DNA of 64,000 nt from an uncultured Flavobacteriales bacterium (GCA_943787535.1 CALSMU010000013.1:142529-206528); one strand, 5' to 3'; positions 9,267 through 19,240 are shown, counted from the first letter of the stretch. The notes: a model not told the origin generated them from the sequence alone. Translations and numbers: made by a program.

Positions 9267-9538
9267 TGTTTAAAGCAATTGGCGCAGATTTTTAATTTCT
9301 GGGGCATTTTTTTGCAAGCACCTTTTTTTTGAAGATCTATCACGCTCATAACCAGCTTTTTTTAGGGTGATACGAAAAGTGTTGATTATTTTTTTCTAAT
9401 TACGCTCGATTTTGAAAAGCATTTTTTTACAGATAAGCAACTGGGATAAGCAACGTTTTTAAGTTTTATTCGTCATTGAGTATAAATGTAATAGCTAGAG
9501 TTAATCTGTAAAGCGGGAATTCACTAACTACTGGTTTT

Positions 9539-9571
9539 TTTGATTTTAGATTAAATAAATGCTTATATTTG
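9539..9571 (+). promoter_or_regulatory. Bacteroidota-type promoter upstream of the second paralogue
   Basis: A -33 TTTG at 9539-9542, a 21-base spacer and TATATTTG at 9564-9571 match the TTTG/TAnnTTTG promoter pattern. It lies 37 bases before the ATG at 9609. The rest of the 342-base spacer 9267-9608 is T-rich and shows no further feature I can name. Confidence 0.6.
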
Positions 9572-9608
9572 TTCATAAATTGCTAATTAATACTTTAACC
9601 TAATCATT

Positions 9609-12600
9609 ATGAATCTTAAATTCGACCACAAAATACCTAGCTTACTTTTTGTGATGCTGTTATCGTTGTCTTCAGTTAGTTATGGCCAACTATCCTATTC
9701 TTGTGATATGGGGAGTGGAGCTGGTGAGTGTGGAAGAGATTGGGATATCAATGGGTTTGCTGATGGTACCTCATACTCTGGTGGATGTGCCGGTAACGGT
9801 CTTTATGATAATGTTTGGTCAGGCAACACTGCCGTTGAAGCATATTCTGGTGCAGCAATAACAGGGCATACAGGGGGTTCAATTATTTTAGATTTCCAAA
9901 CTAAGTTGAGAGATTACTACTCTCCTTACACAGATAATGCATCTACGCAATGGGGTACTTTAAAAGTTTATTGGAAGGCATCTACTCCTTCAGCTGGTGC
10001 TCCTGGAACGCAAATAGGCTCTGATATTACATCTGCAACAGACTGTCAAGTGCATACGATTAACTTTGATCCTGGTGGTACAGTAACCAATCTCTATATA
10101 ATGTTTGTTTACACTCTTGGTTCCGGTGATAATTGGATAATTTTTGATAATGTAAATCTTACAGAGGTTACATGTGCTGAGCCAACCTTACCAACTTCTT
10201 CTTCAATAACTTCTACTGAGGCAACAATCTCCTGGACGGCACCTGGTTCGCCTCCAAGCAATGGTTATGATTATTATTATTCTACATCATCTACTACACC
10301 AGATAACGCTACTACTCCATCAGGTTCTGTTGCGGCTGGAGTGGTCACAGATAACTTATCTGGATTAACTCCAGGTTTTACTTATTATTATTGGGTAAGG
10401 TCAAATTGCGGGTCTGGAGATTCTATCTGATTGGACTTCTGGAGGTACTTTTACAACTCTTGAAGCTGTTTCCTACAATTACCTCTTTTACTCCTTCCAG
10501 CGGATGTCCAAGTCTTGCTGAAGTTGTAGTTACGGGTACCAACTTTGGAGGAGTTACTGACGGTATGACTATAGGTGGAACTGCTGTTACTTCATTCACG
10601 GTTGATAGTGACACCCAGATTACAGCTACGGTAGGTACCGGAACGGACGGTGTTATATATGTACAGAATCACTGCGGGTAATGCTTCGAGTTCTGGTTCA
10701 TTTACGTTTACTACAACTACTGCTTCTATATACCACTAACCCGAACTACTGACTAGATATTGTTGCAGGAAATGTCTGATGTTATTTCAGTTGTTGCTGC
10801 AGATGTTTCAAGCTACCAATGGCAGTATAGCGTAACTGGTTCCAGCGGTTGGTCCGATATTGTTGATGGTACGCCAGCCAATGTTACTTATTCTGGTGCT
10901 ACTACTGCTGATCTATCAATCCAGCCGAATACCTCTGTTGCTGGTGCTACGGGATATTATAAATGTGTTGTGACAATGTGGGGATGTTTCTTCGAACAAT
11001 CGGCAAGTTACTTTTGTTCAGTATTGTGATCAGCTGGAGGAGTATCTTCGGGTATTACGGGTGTAAGCTTTTGGTACAATAGATAATACCATCTGGTAAT
11101 TCCAGTTTGACCTGCTATTCTGATTTTTACCCTGACTATCAAGAACAGTTTTTAAGAGATTCTCCTACGACTTTAAATGTTTATCGTATGACACAGATGG
11201 TCACATATACCAATTATCAAACAGCTTGGATTGATTGGGATGGCAGTGGAACTTTCGATGTTGATGAAGAATATGATTTAGGTACTGTTACTTCGGTTCA
11301 AGTGGCTTGTGCTAGCTCTGTGTCCTAAGTCCATAACAGTTCCTGCGGATGCTGTTGAAGGAAATATTCGGATGCGAATCTCTTGAGGTCTTGGTATCAG
11401 CTTAGTGTCATCATCCACTTATGGAGAGGTGGAAGATTATCGATTGGTAGTTAGGTTTCCAAACTATATGGGATGGTGACAACAGGTACTGATTGGCATA
11501 CCGCTGCTAATTGGATCAGGTGGTGAACTTGCCGACTACCCTTTCTGATAGTTGAATATACCAGAGTTCTGCTGCTAACCAGCCGGAAGTAACTCAGGCT
11601 GTTACAATAGCAAGTCTTAAAGATTGATCCAGGTATACCTGTTACATTGTCTGCAGGTTCGCTAAATGTTTTGGGTGATTATATTAAGTGCTAGTGATGT
11701 GTTTATTGGTAAATCAACAGTTGAATGTAGATGGTGATTTTGACGGGGCAGCGGGTACTATTACGATGACGAATGCTGACGCAAACCTTGAGCTAGGTTC
11801 TACGGTTACGGGCTTAGGTGGCATCAACTCTGATATGGGCACAGTAACCTACGATGGTGCCACACAAGATGTTGTAGCTGGCACCTACAATAATTTATCA
11901 ATAGCAAGTGCTGGTGTGAAAACAGCATTAGGTACTCTAACGCTGAATGGAAACTTAACAACCGCGGCAACTAATGGCAACCGATTAGATATGGGGGCTA
12001 ACCCGCTTAATGTGGCTGGAGACTTTAACAGTGGGTGCTCAAAATGGTTTGGACTTAACAGATGCCAGTGCATTGCTAACGTTGAACGGTACATTAGATC
12101 AATCCATTACGCATCCAGGAAATGCAACTGCTGCAGCAGGTGCAACGGTGACTGAAGATTTTGACTACTGCTAGCTACTTTTCAGACCACTGATAACTCT
12201 GGATCATATGATGCCTGGGTTGGGGCATCAACACCTACTGGTAATACTGGTCCTAGCAGCGGTTATTTAGGTGTTGGCGATTTCGCTTATTTCGATGGTG
12301 CCGGTGGTATTACTGGCGAGACCAATTTTATATCGAGAGACTCTTTGATTTTTCACCTTATAATAGTCCGCAAATTTCATACTATTATCATATGTATGGT
12401 GCAGACATGGGTTCTCTAGCTCTGCAGGTTAATACAGGCGGGGGTTGGACATCACTTTGGTCTGTATCAGGACAGCAACAAGGAGCTGAAGGATCGGCTT
12501 GGAAGCAAAATAGCGTGGATTTGTCAGCTTATGCAGGCGAGGCGAGTTGCCAGATTAGATTCTTTGCTACACGTGGGGCTGGAAATTTTCTCTGATATAG

Positions 12601-13724
12601 CTTTGGATGATATTGTAGTTTCTGATTTGGTGGGTGCTATTACCGGTAATTTTGAGTTTGTCAATTTAACAGTTAATAAATCTGGAGGTAATGTTGTATT
12701 GGCTTCTGCTGTGGAGATGGATGGTGCTTTAACTTTAACGTCTGGAGATATAGATGCTAGCGCATTTGATTTAACGCTTTCAACGAATGCAACAGCTTCA
12801 GCTGGTAGTGATGCTTCGCACGTTATTGGAACGATGGTAAAAACCACTGCAGCTATTTCCAAATTTACCTTCCCTCTTGGCGATGGAACGTACTATAAGT
12901 CAATTGCTATTACACCTTCAACAGGAACCTCTAATGTTTGGACAGCTCAATATAATAATACAGCGCATCCTACTCCAGGCGACCAAACTAGTGGTTTAGA
13001 TGACTCTGGAACCAATGGAACTACAACATCTGGTGATATAGATCACATTAGCACATATGAATGGTGGGATTTAGACAACGGTGGTTCTTCTGAGACTGCA
13101 ATAATTGAAATGGCATGGGTATCGCAAAATGCAGTCTCGGTCTATGCTGATTTAAGGATTGCGCATTTTGATGGAACAGATTGGGATAAAATTCCCAACA
13201 ATGCCCCTTCAGGTGATAACACAGCAGGTACATTGACTTCTTCCTCTGCGGTAAGCTCTTTCAGCCCTTTTACTTTAGGAAGTAGTTCATCTACAAATGT
13301 TTTACCAATCGAATTAGTATCTTTTACTGGAGAGAAAAAAGACAACCGAAACATATTGAATTGGACCACTGCAAGTGAAATTAATAACGCATACTTTACA
13401 GTAGAAAAATCCTACAATGGAATTGACTTTGAATGGGTAGGAACGCAAGAAGGTTCTTCTCCTTCTACGCAAATTATAAACTATAGTTTGTCTGATTACA
13501 ATATTCTAGAAACACTAAACTATTATCGTTTGAAACAAACTGATTTTGATGGGAAATTTGAATATTCAAAAACAATTAGTATAGACAATAGAGTTGATAA
13601 TTCATTCAAAGAAATAATCGGAAGAACAAATCTGTTGGGACAAGAGGTTGATGAGTTTTATAATGGAATTGTAATTGTTCGTTACAAAGATGGTACTTCT
13701 CAAAAGTTCTATCAGTTTAAGTAA
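9609..13724 (+). pseudogene. Large modular secreted protein (FN3, IPT/TIG, Ig-like, GEVED, MAM-like), many frame breaks
   Basis: The N-terminus (signal peptide, 9609-10430) and C-terminus (about 12595-13724) are clean, but the middle is split into short open stretches in changing frames. Read frame by frame it gives one ordered protein of ~1370 residues: signal peptide, FN3-like domain (~10170-10430, continuing SDWTSGGTF after a shift), IPT/TIG-like domain (~10480-10680), Ig-like domain (~10780-11020), GEVED domain (11150-11460; AWIDWDGSGTFD, then YGEVEDYRLV), beta-repeat region (11640-12110), MAM-like domain (12180-12620), then the same repeat and sorting-type end as the neighbour at 6915. 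I count at least ten shifts between 10.42 and 12.60 kb. Poor consensus over a repetitive stretch or real decay are both possible; I favour the former. Confidence 0.7.
13261..13724 (+). repeat. Direct paralogous repeat, second copy (matches 8803-9266)
   Basis: Second copy of the gapless 464-base repeat that encodes the LPIELVSF block and the basic C-terminal hairpin. Confidence 0.8.
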
Positions 13725-13741
13725 AGATTAAAGTATAGAAT

Positions 13742-13772
13742 AAATGGCTCGGATTTCCGAGCCATTTTTTTT
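13742..13772 (+). terminator. Rho-independent terminator after the second paralogue
   Basis: An 11-bp perfect stem (13742-13752 with 13757-13767) around a four-base ATTT loop, followed by an unbroken T run to 13772. It lies 17 bases after the stop at 13724. Confidence 0.9.
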
Positions 13773-13814
13773 GTCCTGTTTTTTGTAGTAATTTAGTTCA
13801 AGAATTTTACCGTT

Positions 13815-14921
13815 ATGAATTATATTTTCTTTTTCAGTTCTTCTTTTTTCTTGTTTCTAGTAAATACATCTGTTTACGCTCAATGCAATGGAAGCGTGGA
13901 TAATTGCGGAAAGCAATACAACCAAGTTGCTTATTTAACAACACACAATGCTTATAATACGGATTCAGAAGGTTTCTCACTACCCAATCAACATTTGGGA
14001 ATTGCCGATCAGCTGAACCAAGGAGTAAGAGCTTTTATGTTGGATGTTTATGATTTTTTTGGTACACCAACGCAATACCACGGTAGTGCCCTTTTGGGAA
14101 CACAGGCATTATCTTCTGATTTAGATGAGCTAAAAAACTTTTTGGATGCCAATTCGAATGAAATTGTAACGCTTATTTTAGAATGCTACGTTTCAGCAGA
14201 TGACATTGAATCTGAGTTAATCAATGCTGGTTTGATGCCGTATGTTTATACCCATGTAAATGGCAATGCTTGGCCCACATTGCAAGAAATGATTAATCTT
14301 AATAAACGATTGGTTGTATTTTCGGATGTTGCCGATGCATCCGCTTCTCAAGGTTGGTACCATTATGTTTGGGACTTTGCCGTGGAAACCCATTATTCTG
14401 TTAATAATGTGAATGATTTTACAGATGACTATAATAGAGGGGACTCGTTGAATGATTTATTTATATTTAATCATTTTGTCACCAATTCTTTAAGCGGAAC
14501 AGGTATGGATGCCGAATCGGCTATCGCAAATGAATACAATTTTTTATTAAACAGAATAGAATTGAACAATCTATTAAAGGCTAAGTTTCCCAATTTTATT
14601 ACTGTAGATTTTTTTGAATTAGGCAATGCCTTGGATGTGGTAAATACGCTTAACGCAGGTTATTTGGGGCTGCATCATTCTCTCAAAAATCCAGAAATAC
14701 TGGTGGGACCCAATCCAGCAAATAACTTTATCCAGTTGAATGTTCCAAATAATGCTGCATTTTCGGTAGTTATGTCCAACTTAAAAGGACAAGCAGTATT
14801 TACAAAGACAAATGCTTTTGGCGGGTTAAAAATTAATACAGCCGATTTTCTAAAAGGGTTATATTTATTGAAGATAAAACAGGGTCAATATACAATTTTT
14901 AAGAAGATAGTATTGCTTTAA
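13815..14921 (+). CDS. Secreted PLC-like phosphodiesterase (PI-PLC X domain) with T9SS sorting domain
   Basis: 368 residues. A signal peptide (~1-22) is followed by a PI-PLC X-type TIM-barrel domain (~30-285): LTTHNAYNTD carries the first catalytic histidine (H44) and QYHGSALLG the second (H89), as in bacterial phosphatidylinositol phospholipases. The family cleaves the phosphodiester bond of phosphoinositides or related glycerophosphodiesters by acid-base catalysis. Residues ~295-368 form a T9SS type A sorting domain starting VGPNPANNF and ending KGLYLLKIKQG plus a short tail, so the enzyme should cross the outer membrane. Substrate cannot be read from sequence. It stands alone after a strong terminator. 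Confidence 0.82.
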   Translation: MNYIFFFSSSFFLFLVNTSVYAQCNGSVDNCGKQYNQVAYLTTHNAYNTDSEGFSLPNQHLGIADQLNQGVRAFMLDVYDFFGTPTQYHGSALLGTQALSSDLDELKNFLDANSNEIVTLILECYVSADDIESELINAGLMPYVYTHVNGNAWPTLQEMINLNKRLVVFSDVADASASQGWYHYVWDFAVETHYSVNNVNDFTDDYNRGDSLNDLFIFNHFVTNSLSGTGMDAESAIANEYNFLLNRIELNNLLKAKFPNFITVDFFELGNALDVVNTLNAGYLGLHHSLKNPEILVGPNPANNFIQLNVPNNAAFSVVMSNLKGQAVFTKTNAFGGLKINTADFLKGLYLLKIKQGQYTIFKKIVLL

Positions 14922-15005
14922 AGTGATAGTATAACATCCAAAATTTTTATTGTGTTTTTTAATCATTCTTATTTTGTTAATGATTTCTAGTATCTTTATA
15001 CTACT

Positions 15006-15494
15006 ATGAAAGATGCGAATTATTGGATTGATAAATTAGAGTTACAGCTTCACCCAGAGGGTGCATATTTTAAAGAGACCTATCGTTCTAAGGAAAATTT
15101 GATCAATAAAAATGGTAAATTAAGATCTGCAGCAACAGGTATTTATTTTTTAATTACTGGTGATAATTTTTCGGCTTTTCACAAAATTCAATCTGAAGAA
15201 ATATGGTATTTTCATGGGGGGTCTCCGCTTTCGGTTTACGTTTTATTACCAAATGGAGAATTGGATATTCTTCAAATAGGAAATGACATAGATAAAGGTC
15301 AAACACCTCAAGCTGTTGTTCCTGCAGGATGTTGGTTTGCTTCTAAAGTTCAGGTGCCTAATAGCTATTCATTTGTTGGTTGCACGGTTACGCCTGGTTT
15401 TGATTTTGAAGATTTTGTGTTAGCAAATCGACAGGAATTGATTCACGAGTACCCTGCGCATCATGACCTTATTACGCAGTTGACTAGACCGTAA
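15006..15494 (+). CDS. DUF985-family cupin protein
   Basis: 162 residues, cytosolic, no signal peptide. It matches the DUF985 cupin family: the N-terminal WIDKLELQLHPEGAYFKETY, then ATGIYFLI, FHKIQSEEIWYFHGG with the cupin metal-type residues, and PAGCWFASK. The family has a small RmlC-like beta-barrel; its biochemical role is not settled, so no reaction is assigned. The gene is monocistronic, between the phosphodiesterase and a terminator hairpin at 15511-15560. Confidence 0.85.
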   Translation: MKDANYWIDKLELQLHPEGAYFKETYRSKENLINKNGKLRSAATGIYFLITGDNFSAFHKIQSEEIWYFHGGSPLSVYVLLPNGELDILQIGNDIDKGQTPQAVVPAGCWFASKVQVPNSYSFVGCTVTPGFDFEDFVLANRQELIHEYPAHHDLITQLTRP

Positions 15495-15510
15495 ATGCAA
15501 AATGGTTTGA

Positions 15511-15560
15511 AAATCTAGCAGATGTTTAATCCTGATGGAATGCTAGATTTTTTTATTTTT
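15511..15560 (+). terminator. Hairpin terminator after the cupin gene
   Basis: A perfect 10-bp stem (15511-15520 with 15541-15550) with a 20-base loop, followed by a T-rich tail, 17 bases after the stop at 15494. Confidence 0.75.
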
Positions 15561-15597
15561 CGGTGTTTGGAGTGATCTTTATTTTGGTTGGTCAATT

Positions 15598-15605
15598 TAT
15601 ATTTG
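15598..15605 (+). promoter_or_regulatory. Candidate -7 element for the HNH gene
   Basis: TATATTTG matches TAnnTTTG, 44 bases before the ATG at 15650, directly after the preceding terminator. No well-spaced -33 box. Confidence 0.45.
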
Positions 15606-15649
15606 AAGATCTTGGTGATAAAATTTGTATAATTTTTTAACTATAAAAT

Positions 15650-15949
15650 ATGAGTAATTCGGATGTATGTGAATTGTGCCAAAGAGCAAATATGAAGTTA
15701 ACCTTTCATCATTTGATTCCGCGCAAGATGCACTCCAAAAAGTATGTTCAAAAAGTTCACCCCAACATAGAACTCAATAGACATGGAATTAACCTGTGTG
15801 TTCCATGCCATAAACAGCTCCATAAATTATTTACGCATAGAGAATTAGCGCTAGAATATTATAGCGCTGAAAGAATTATAACTTCCGAAAGAATGAAGGC
15901 AGCGATAAAATTTAATGCGAAGCAGAAAAAGCTTAAAAAGCCTTTATAA
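15650..15949 (+). CDS. Small HNH-type nuclease-fold protein
   Basis: 99 residues. Two CxxC knuckles (CELC near residue 8 and CVPC near 51) frame the HNH core: FHHLIPRKMH supplies the first histidines, an asparagine follows near NRHGINLC, and CHKQLH supplies the last. This is the zinc-stabilised beta-beta-alpha-metal fold of HNH endonucleases. It lacks any targeting or restriction partner, and the Lys-rich C-terminus (~85-99) may bind nucleic acid. Many stand-alone HNH proteins in Bacteroidota have no known role. It has its own candidate promoter and sits convergent to the amidotransferase lipoprotein. Confidence 0.8.
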   Translation: MSNSDVCELCQRANMKLTFHHLIPRKMHSKKYVQKVHPNIELNRHGINLCVPCHKQLHKLFTHRELALEYYSAERIITSERMKAAIKFNAKQKKLKKPL

Positions 15950-15984
15950 TTTAGTTTATTGTAAGCATAAAACGCTTCGTGTTT

Positions 15985-16767
15985 TTATTCTATCGAATTT
16001 AAAAACAATGCTCCAAATAGGTTTGAAATAGAATCTCTTAATATTTCTGGATGAAATTGAACCCCCATGGTAAATGGATGAATTGATTTATCTCTAATAT
16101 AGATTGCCTCAATTACACTGTCCGGCGCATACGCAGCAACTTCAAAACCTTGAGCAAGCCTGTCAACACATTGATGGTGTATACTGTTTACCCAAAAAGT
16201 ATCTTGTTGAATATATTCAGTTAACCATGTCTCTTTTACGGGTAAAATATAATGTGTAGTAGAATTACCTTCTTCATCTCTATGTTCTGTAAACTCATTT
16301 ACGTAAGTAGGTATATCAGGAATTAAACTCCCGCCATGCGCTACATTAATTATTTGTTGACCTCTACATATTCCCATAATAGGAATCTTATTTTCAGAAG
16401 CGTAATCAATCATCTTAAACTCCAGGCTATCTCTGTAATTGTCAAATTTCCCACAAATTTCCGCATATTCTGGTTTGTTGTAATGGACTGGATTAACATC
16501 ATTTCCTCCTCCAATAATAATTGCATTAGCAATATTTAAATAATAATCTAATGAGTCGTTAGATAGGTCATAACATTCTACAATAGTAATTTCACTATCT
16601 AATGAACGTATCCACTGCCGAATATTTCCGCTACCGTCTTTAGAAATTAATAAAACAGATTGTTGACTTACCTCAACTGCAGGTGGATCCGATTTTTTTG
16701 GTGAATCACATCCTATTATAAAAATAAAGGATAAGAAACATAAGTACTTTAAGGTTGTAGCAAGCAT
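15985..16767 (-). CDS. Lipoprotein with class I glutamine amidotransferase (peptidase C26, PuuD-like) domain
   Basis: 260 residues. A lipoprotein signal ends at C20 (FIIGC). The rest is a class I amidotransferase/gamma-glutamyl hydrolase fold: oxyanion strand IIIGGGNDVNP, nucleophile C134 in GICRGQQIIN, and the His-Glu pair H239/E241 in GVQFHPE. Such enzymes hydrolyse gamma-glutamyl bonds, for example gamma-glutamyl-GABA in polyamine degradation; the substrate here is unknown. An export signal is unusual for a family that is mostly cytosolic. The gene is monocistronic and faces the HNH gene. Confidence 0.83.
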   Translation of the reverse strand: MLATTLKYLCFLSFIFIIGCDSPKKSDPPAVEVSQQSVLLISKDGSGNIRQWIRSLDSEITIVECYDLSNDSLDYYLNIANAIIIGGGNDVNPVHYNKPEYAEICGKFDNYRDSLEFKMIDYASENKIPIMGICRGQQIINVAHGGSLIPDIPTYVNEFTEHRDEEGNSTTHYILPVKETWLTEYIQQDTFWVNSIHHQCVDRLAQGFEVAAYAPDSVIEAIYIRDKSIHPFTMGVQFHPEILRDSISNLFGALFLNSIE

Positions 16768-16974
16768 TTTTTTTATTTACGATTTTGGCTAAGATAAGTA
16801 GAAACTGCTTGCCAGACAAGGAATATATATATCCGAATTTATTCGCTTATAGCCTAATACAATACAATTGAGCCATAGGCATTGGATCAAATAATCCTTT
16901 AACAAATTATTTTATCGAATATTATTTACGATATTTATTAAAAATATTCTTACGAGAAGTTTAATTATGCTTTT

Positions 16975-17628
16975 ATGAAAAATATATTTTGGTTATTGAT
17001 TTTATGTTTAGTTTCAGTTACAGGATGTTCACCCTCTCAAGAAATGGAGTTGGATACCAATGAAATCCTTTTAGATGGGACCTTAAATTTAGAGGACTCT
17101 TTGCCAAAAATTGAAATAACGAATACTGAAATTGTTGATAATATTGAATATAGCAATGCTGTATGTGATGACAGAAAATATAGATTAAACCTTATCAATG
17201 GAAACATAGAGACACCAAAAGGAATTCTATCAGATTCCGTCGAAATGCAATGGGAGATAATTGACTCTACTGAAATTAATGCTAATCAATCCTATCAGTT
17301 ATGTGTCGCTTTAAGTCCGGAATATGATGATGATGGTTCAATATTCACGATTGTATTATTTTTGGTAATTGACAAATCCAGTGGTGACATTTTGTACAAA
17401 AGAGAGAATGATGAGAAATGGATGTTAATTCAAACTAAAAATCTTGAAACATGTAATAATTGTTACAGTTTTAATTTTAGTTATAACATTAATATGTTTG
17501 AGGTGTTTGAGGCTACAAATGATTCTACTGGAGCTATCTTTAATTTAATTGGACATAATGGTGAGATAACGAAAAGAGAAAGTTGGATTTGGGAAAAGGG
17601 AAGGTGCAAGGAAAACGATATGAGATAA
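16975..17628 (+). CDS. Hypothetical lipoprotein
   Basis: 217 residues. A short hydrophobic N-terminus ends in the lipobox VTGC (C18), followed by an acidic low-complexity stretch, so export and lipid anchoring are likely. I do not recognise the mature part; it has paired cysteines (CNNC near residue 160) and alternating hydrophobic patterns that suggest a beta-rich domain. Its 3' end lies 17 bases from the 3' end of mnmE on the other strand. No functional partner is visible. Confidence 0.65.
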   Translation: MKNIFWLLILCLVSVTGCSPSQEMELDTNEILLDGTLNLEDSLPKIEITNTEIVDNIEYSNAVCDDRKYRLNLINGNIETPKGILSDSVEMQWEIIDSTEINANQSYQLCVALSPEYDDDGSIFTIVLFLVIDKSSGDILYKRENDEKWMLIQTKNLETCNNCYSFNFSYNINMFEVFEATNDSTGAIFNLIGHNGEITKRESWIWEKGRCKENDMR

Positions 17629-17645
17629 TCTAGTTATGTTCTAGC

Positions 17646-19003
17646 TTACTTTCCAATACAGAAATTAGCAAAGATATTCCCCAACAACTCATCTGTAGAA
17701 ATTTCTCCTGTTATAGTTCCTAAGTGATGTAAGGCTTGTCGAATATCCATAGCTACGAAGTCGCCAGATAGGCCGGTGTCGATGCCGTCAATTACTTTTT
17801 GAAGATCTTCATTTGTTCGAATTAGCGATTCGTAATGCCGCGCATTGGTAACGATAGTGCTTTCAAGGTTAAAACCTTCTTCAACAACAGTATTGTACAA
17901 TGCAGATTTAACTTCCTCAATTCCTTCTTTTTTAAGCGCAGAAACGAAGAATTGCATCTTTCAATGTACTTGGTCTGGGATAAGATCTGCTTTATTGGCA
18001 ATAACTAACAATAGAAGCGTTTTGATTCAACGTGCGCTAAATCTTTTTCTACTTCTTTGGCAGTAGTGCTGTTTACATCGTATAAATAAACAACAATTGC
18101 AGATTGGTTTATTTTTTCAAAAGTTCTTTCAATCCCTAACTTTTCAATGGTGTCTTTCGCTTCGCGAATTCCAGCAGTGTCAATTAAGTTAAATTCAAGA
18201 CCGTTAATGGTTAGAGATTCCTCTAATGTATCTCTGGTAGTTCCAGGAATGGCAGAAACAATGGCTCTTTCTTCATTTAGTAAGCCGTTTAATAAAGTAG
18301 ATTTACCCGCATTAGGTCTTCCTACAATAACGGTTTGAACGCCGTTTTTAATAGCGTTACCTAATTTGAATGATTGTGCTAATTTGTTCACGTGCTCAAT
18401 AACTTCACTTACTAATTTGTGCAATTCAGTTCTATCTGCAAACTCCACATCTTCTTCTGAGAAATCCAACTCTAGTTCAATCATGGAAGCAAAGTGAATT
18501 AGCTTTTCACGTAACACTTTTAGGTCGTTCGAAAAACCACCGCGCATCTGATTCATTGCCACTTGGTGAGCTGCTGATGAGGTAGAGTGAATCAAATCTG
18601 CAATGGCTTCCGTTTGCGAAAGATCCATTTTACCGTTAAAAAAGGCGCGTTTAGAAAACTCACCAGCTTTGGCCATGGTAGCACCGTTTTGTAAAAGCAA
18701 TTCTATAATCGATTGTTGAATAAATGTAGACCCATGACAAGCAATTTCAACTATGTTCTCTCCTGTAAAAGATTTCGGGCCTTTGAAGATAGTTGCGATT
18801 ACATCGTCAATCGCTTTTTCTTCATTCTTGATAGAACCGTAATGCACGGAGTAACCATTAGCATTCAAAATGTCTTTATCAAAAACCTTGTTGGTAATCG
18901 TTATTGCATCGTTACCCGATAATCGGATTAATGCAATTGCACTCACCCCGGGGGGAGTAGATAATGCTACTATAGTTGATCTGTCTAAAAGGTTTTCTTG
19001 CAC
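17646..19003 (-). CDS. mnmE: tRNA modification GTPase MnmE (frame-broken)
   Basis: Two open segments (GTG 19003 to 18005, and 17957 to 17646) together give a ~452-residue MnmE, the family's normal length. MnmE with MnmG installs the carboxymethylaminomethyl group on U34 of tRNAs. N-terminal formyl-THF-binding domain: TIVALSTPPGVSAIALIRLSG. GTPase motifs: GRPNAGKS, AIPGTTRD, DTAG, then NKAD, which falls in the broken stretch. The C-terminus is the hallmark FCIGK. Near 18013-18020 the frame shifts by one (SKRFYC to LLLLVIANKADL), and an in-frame TGA follows at about 17961-17963 before KMQFFVSAL. The start must be the GTG at 19003, since no other start codon precedes the conserved region. The lesions are probably consensus errors. 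Confidence 0.9.
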
Positions 19004-19007
19004 GGTG

Positions 19008-19015
19008 CAAAGATA
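19008..19015 (-). promoter_or_regulatory. Candidate -7 element for mnmE, implying a near-leaderless mRNA
   Basis: Reads TATCTTTG on the minus strand, ending four bases upstream of the GTG start at 19003. If used, transcription would begin at or next to the start codon. Confidence 0.45.
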
Positions 19016-19065
19016 ATTTTAATTTTCAGTCTAAATTTATTAATGAATGAGAATTCATTGCTGGT

Positions 19066-19240
19066 CTTCGACTCCGCTCAGTTACTCTAAATGAACTCTT
19101 CGGCTCACGGTCTTTCTAAAGCTTTTCTCGATCTTCACTTAATCAAAAAGGCCGAAAGGAGAGGTTGTTGTCGTTATTTATTCTTAGCCTTATGCAGTGA
19201 TAGAATATGAAGGAGTGAAATTGCGTAGCGAAGTCGAAAG
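19066..19240. repeat. REP-like intergenic repeat elements in the 503-base gap
   Basis: The longest gene-free stretch (19004-19506) holds CTTCGACTCCGCTCAG at 19066-19081 and a partly complementary GCGTAGCGAAGTCGAA at 19223-19238. Both resemble the short GC-richer repeats scattered between genes in many bacterial genomes, including Bacteroidota. The following bases to ~19400 are open on the plus strand but look like non-coding repeat sequence, not a protein. I assign no function beyond a dispersed intergenic repeat. Confidence 0.4.

Noticed and set aside
15650..15949. HNH protein as part of a defence or restriction island
   Set aside because: No methyltransferase, restriction, Cas or phage gene is nearby, and flanking genes are ordinary chromosomal ones.
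17961..17963. TGA read as tryptophan or selenocysteine in mnmE
   Set aside because: TGA ends several other genes here, MnmE has no selenocysteine, and a frame change sits 50 bases away, so an error or lesion is simpler.
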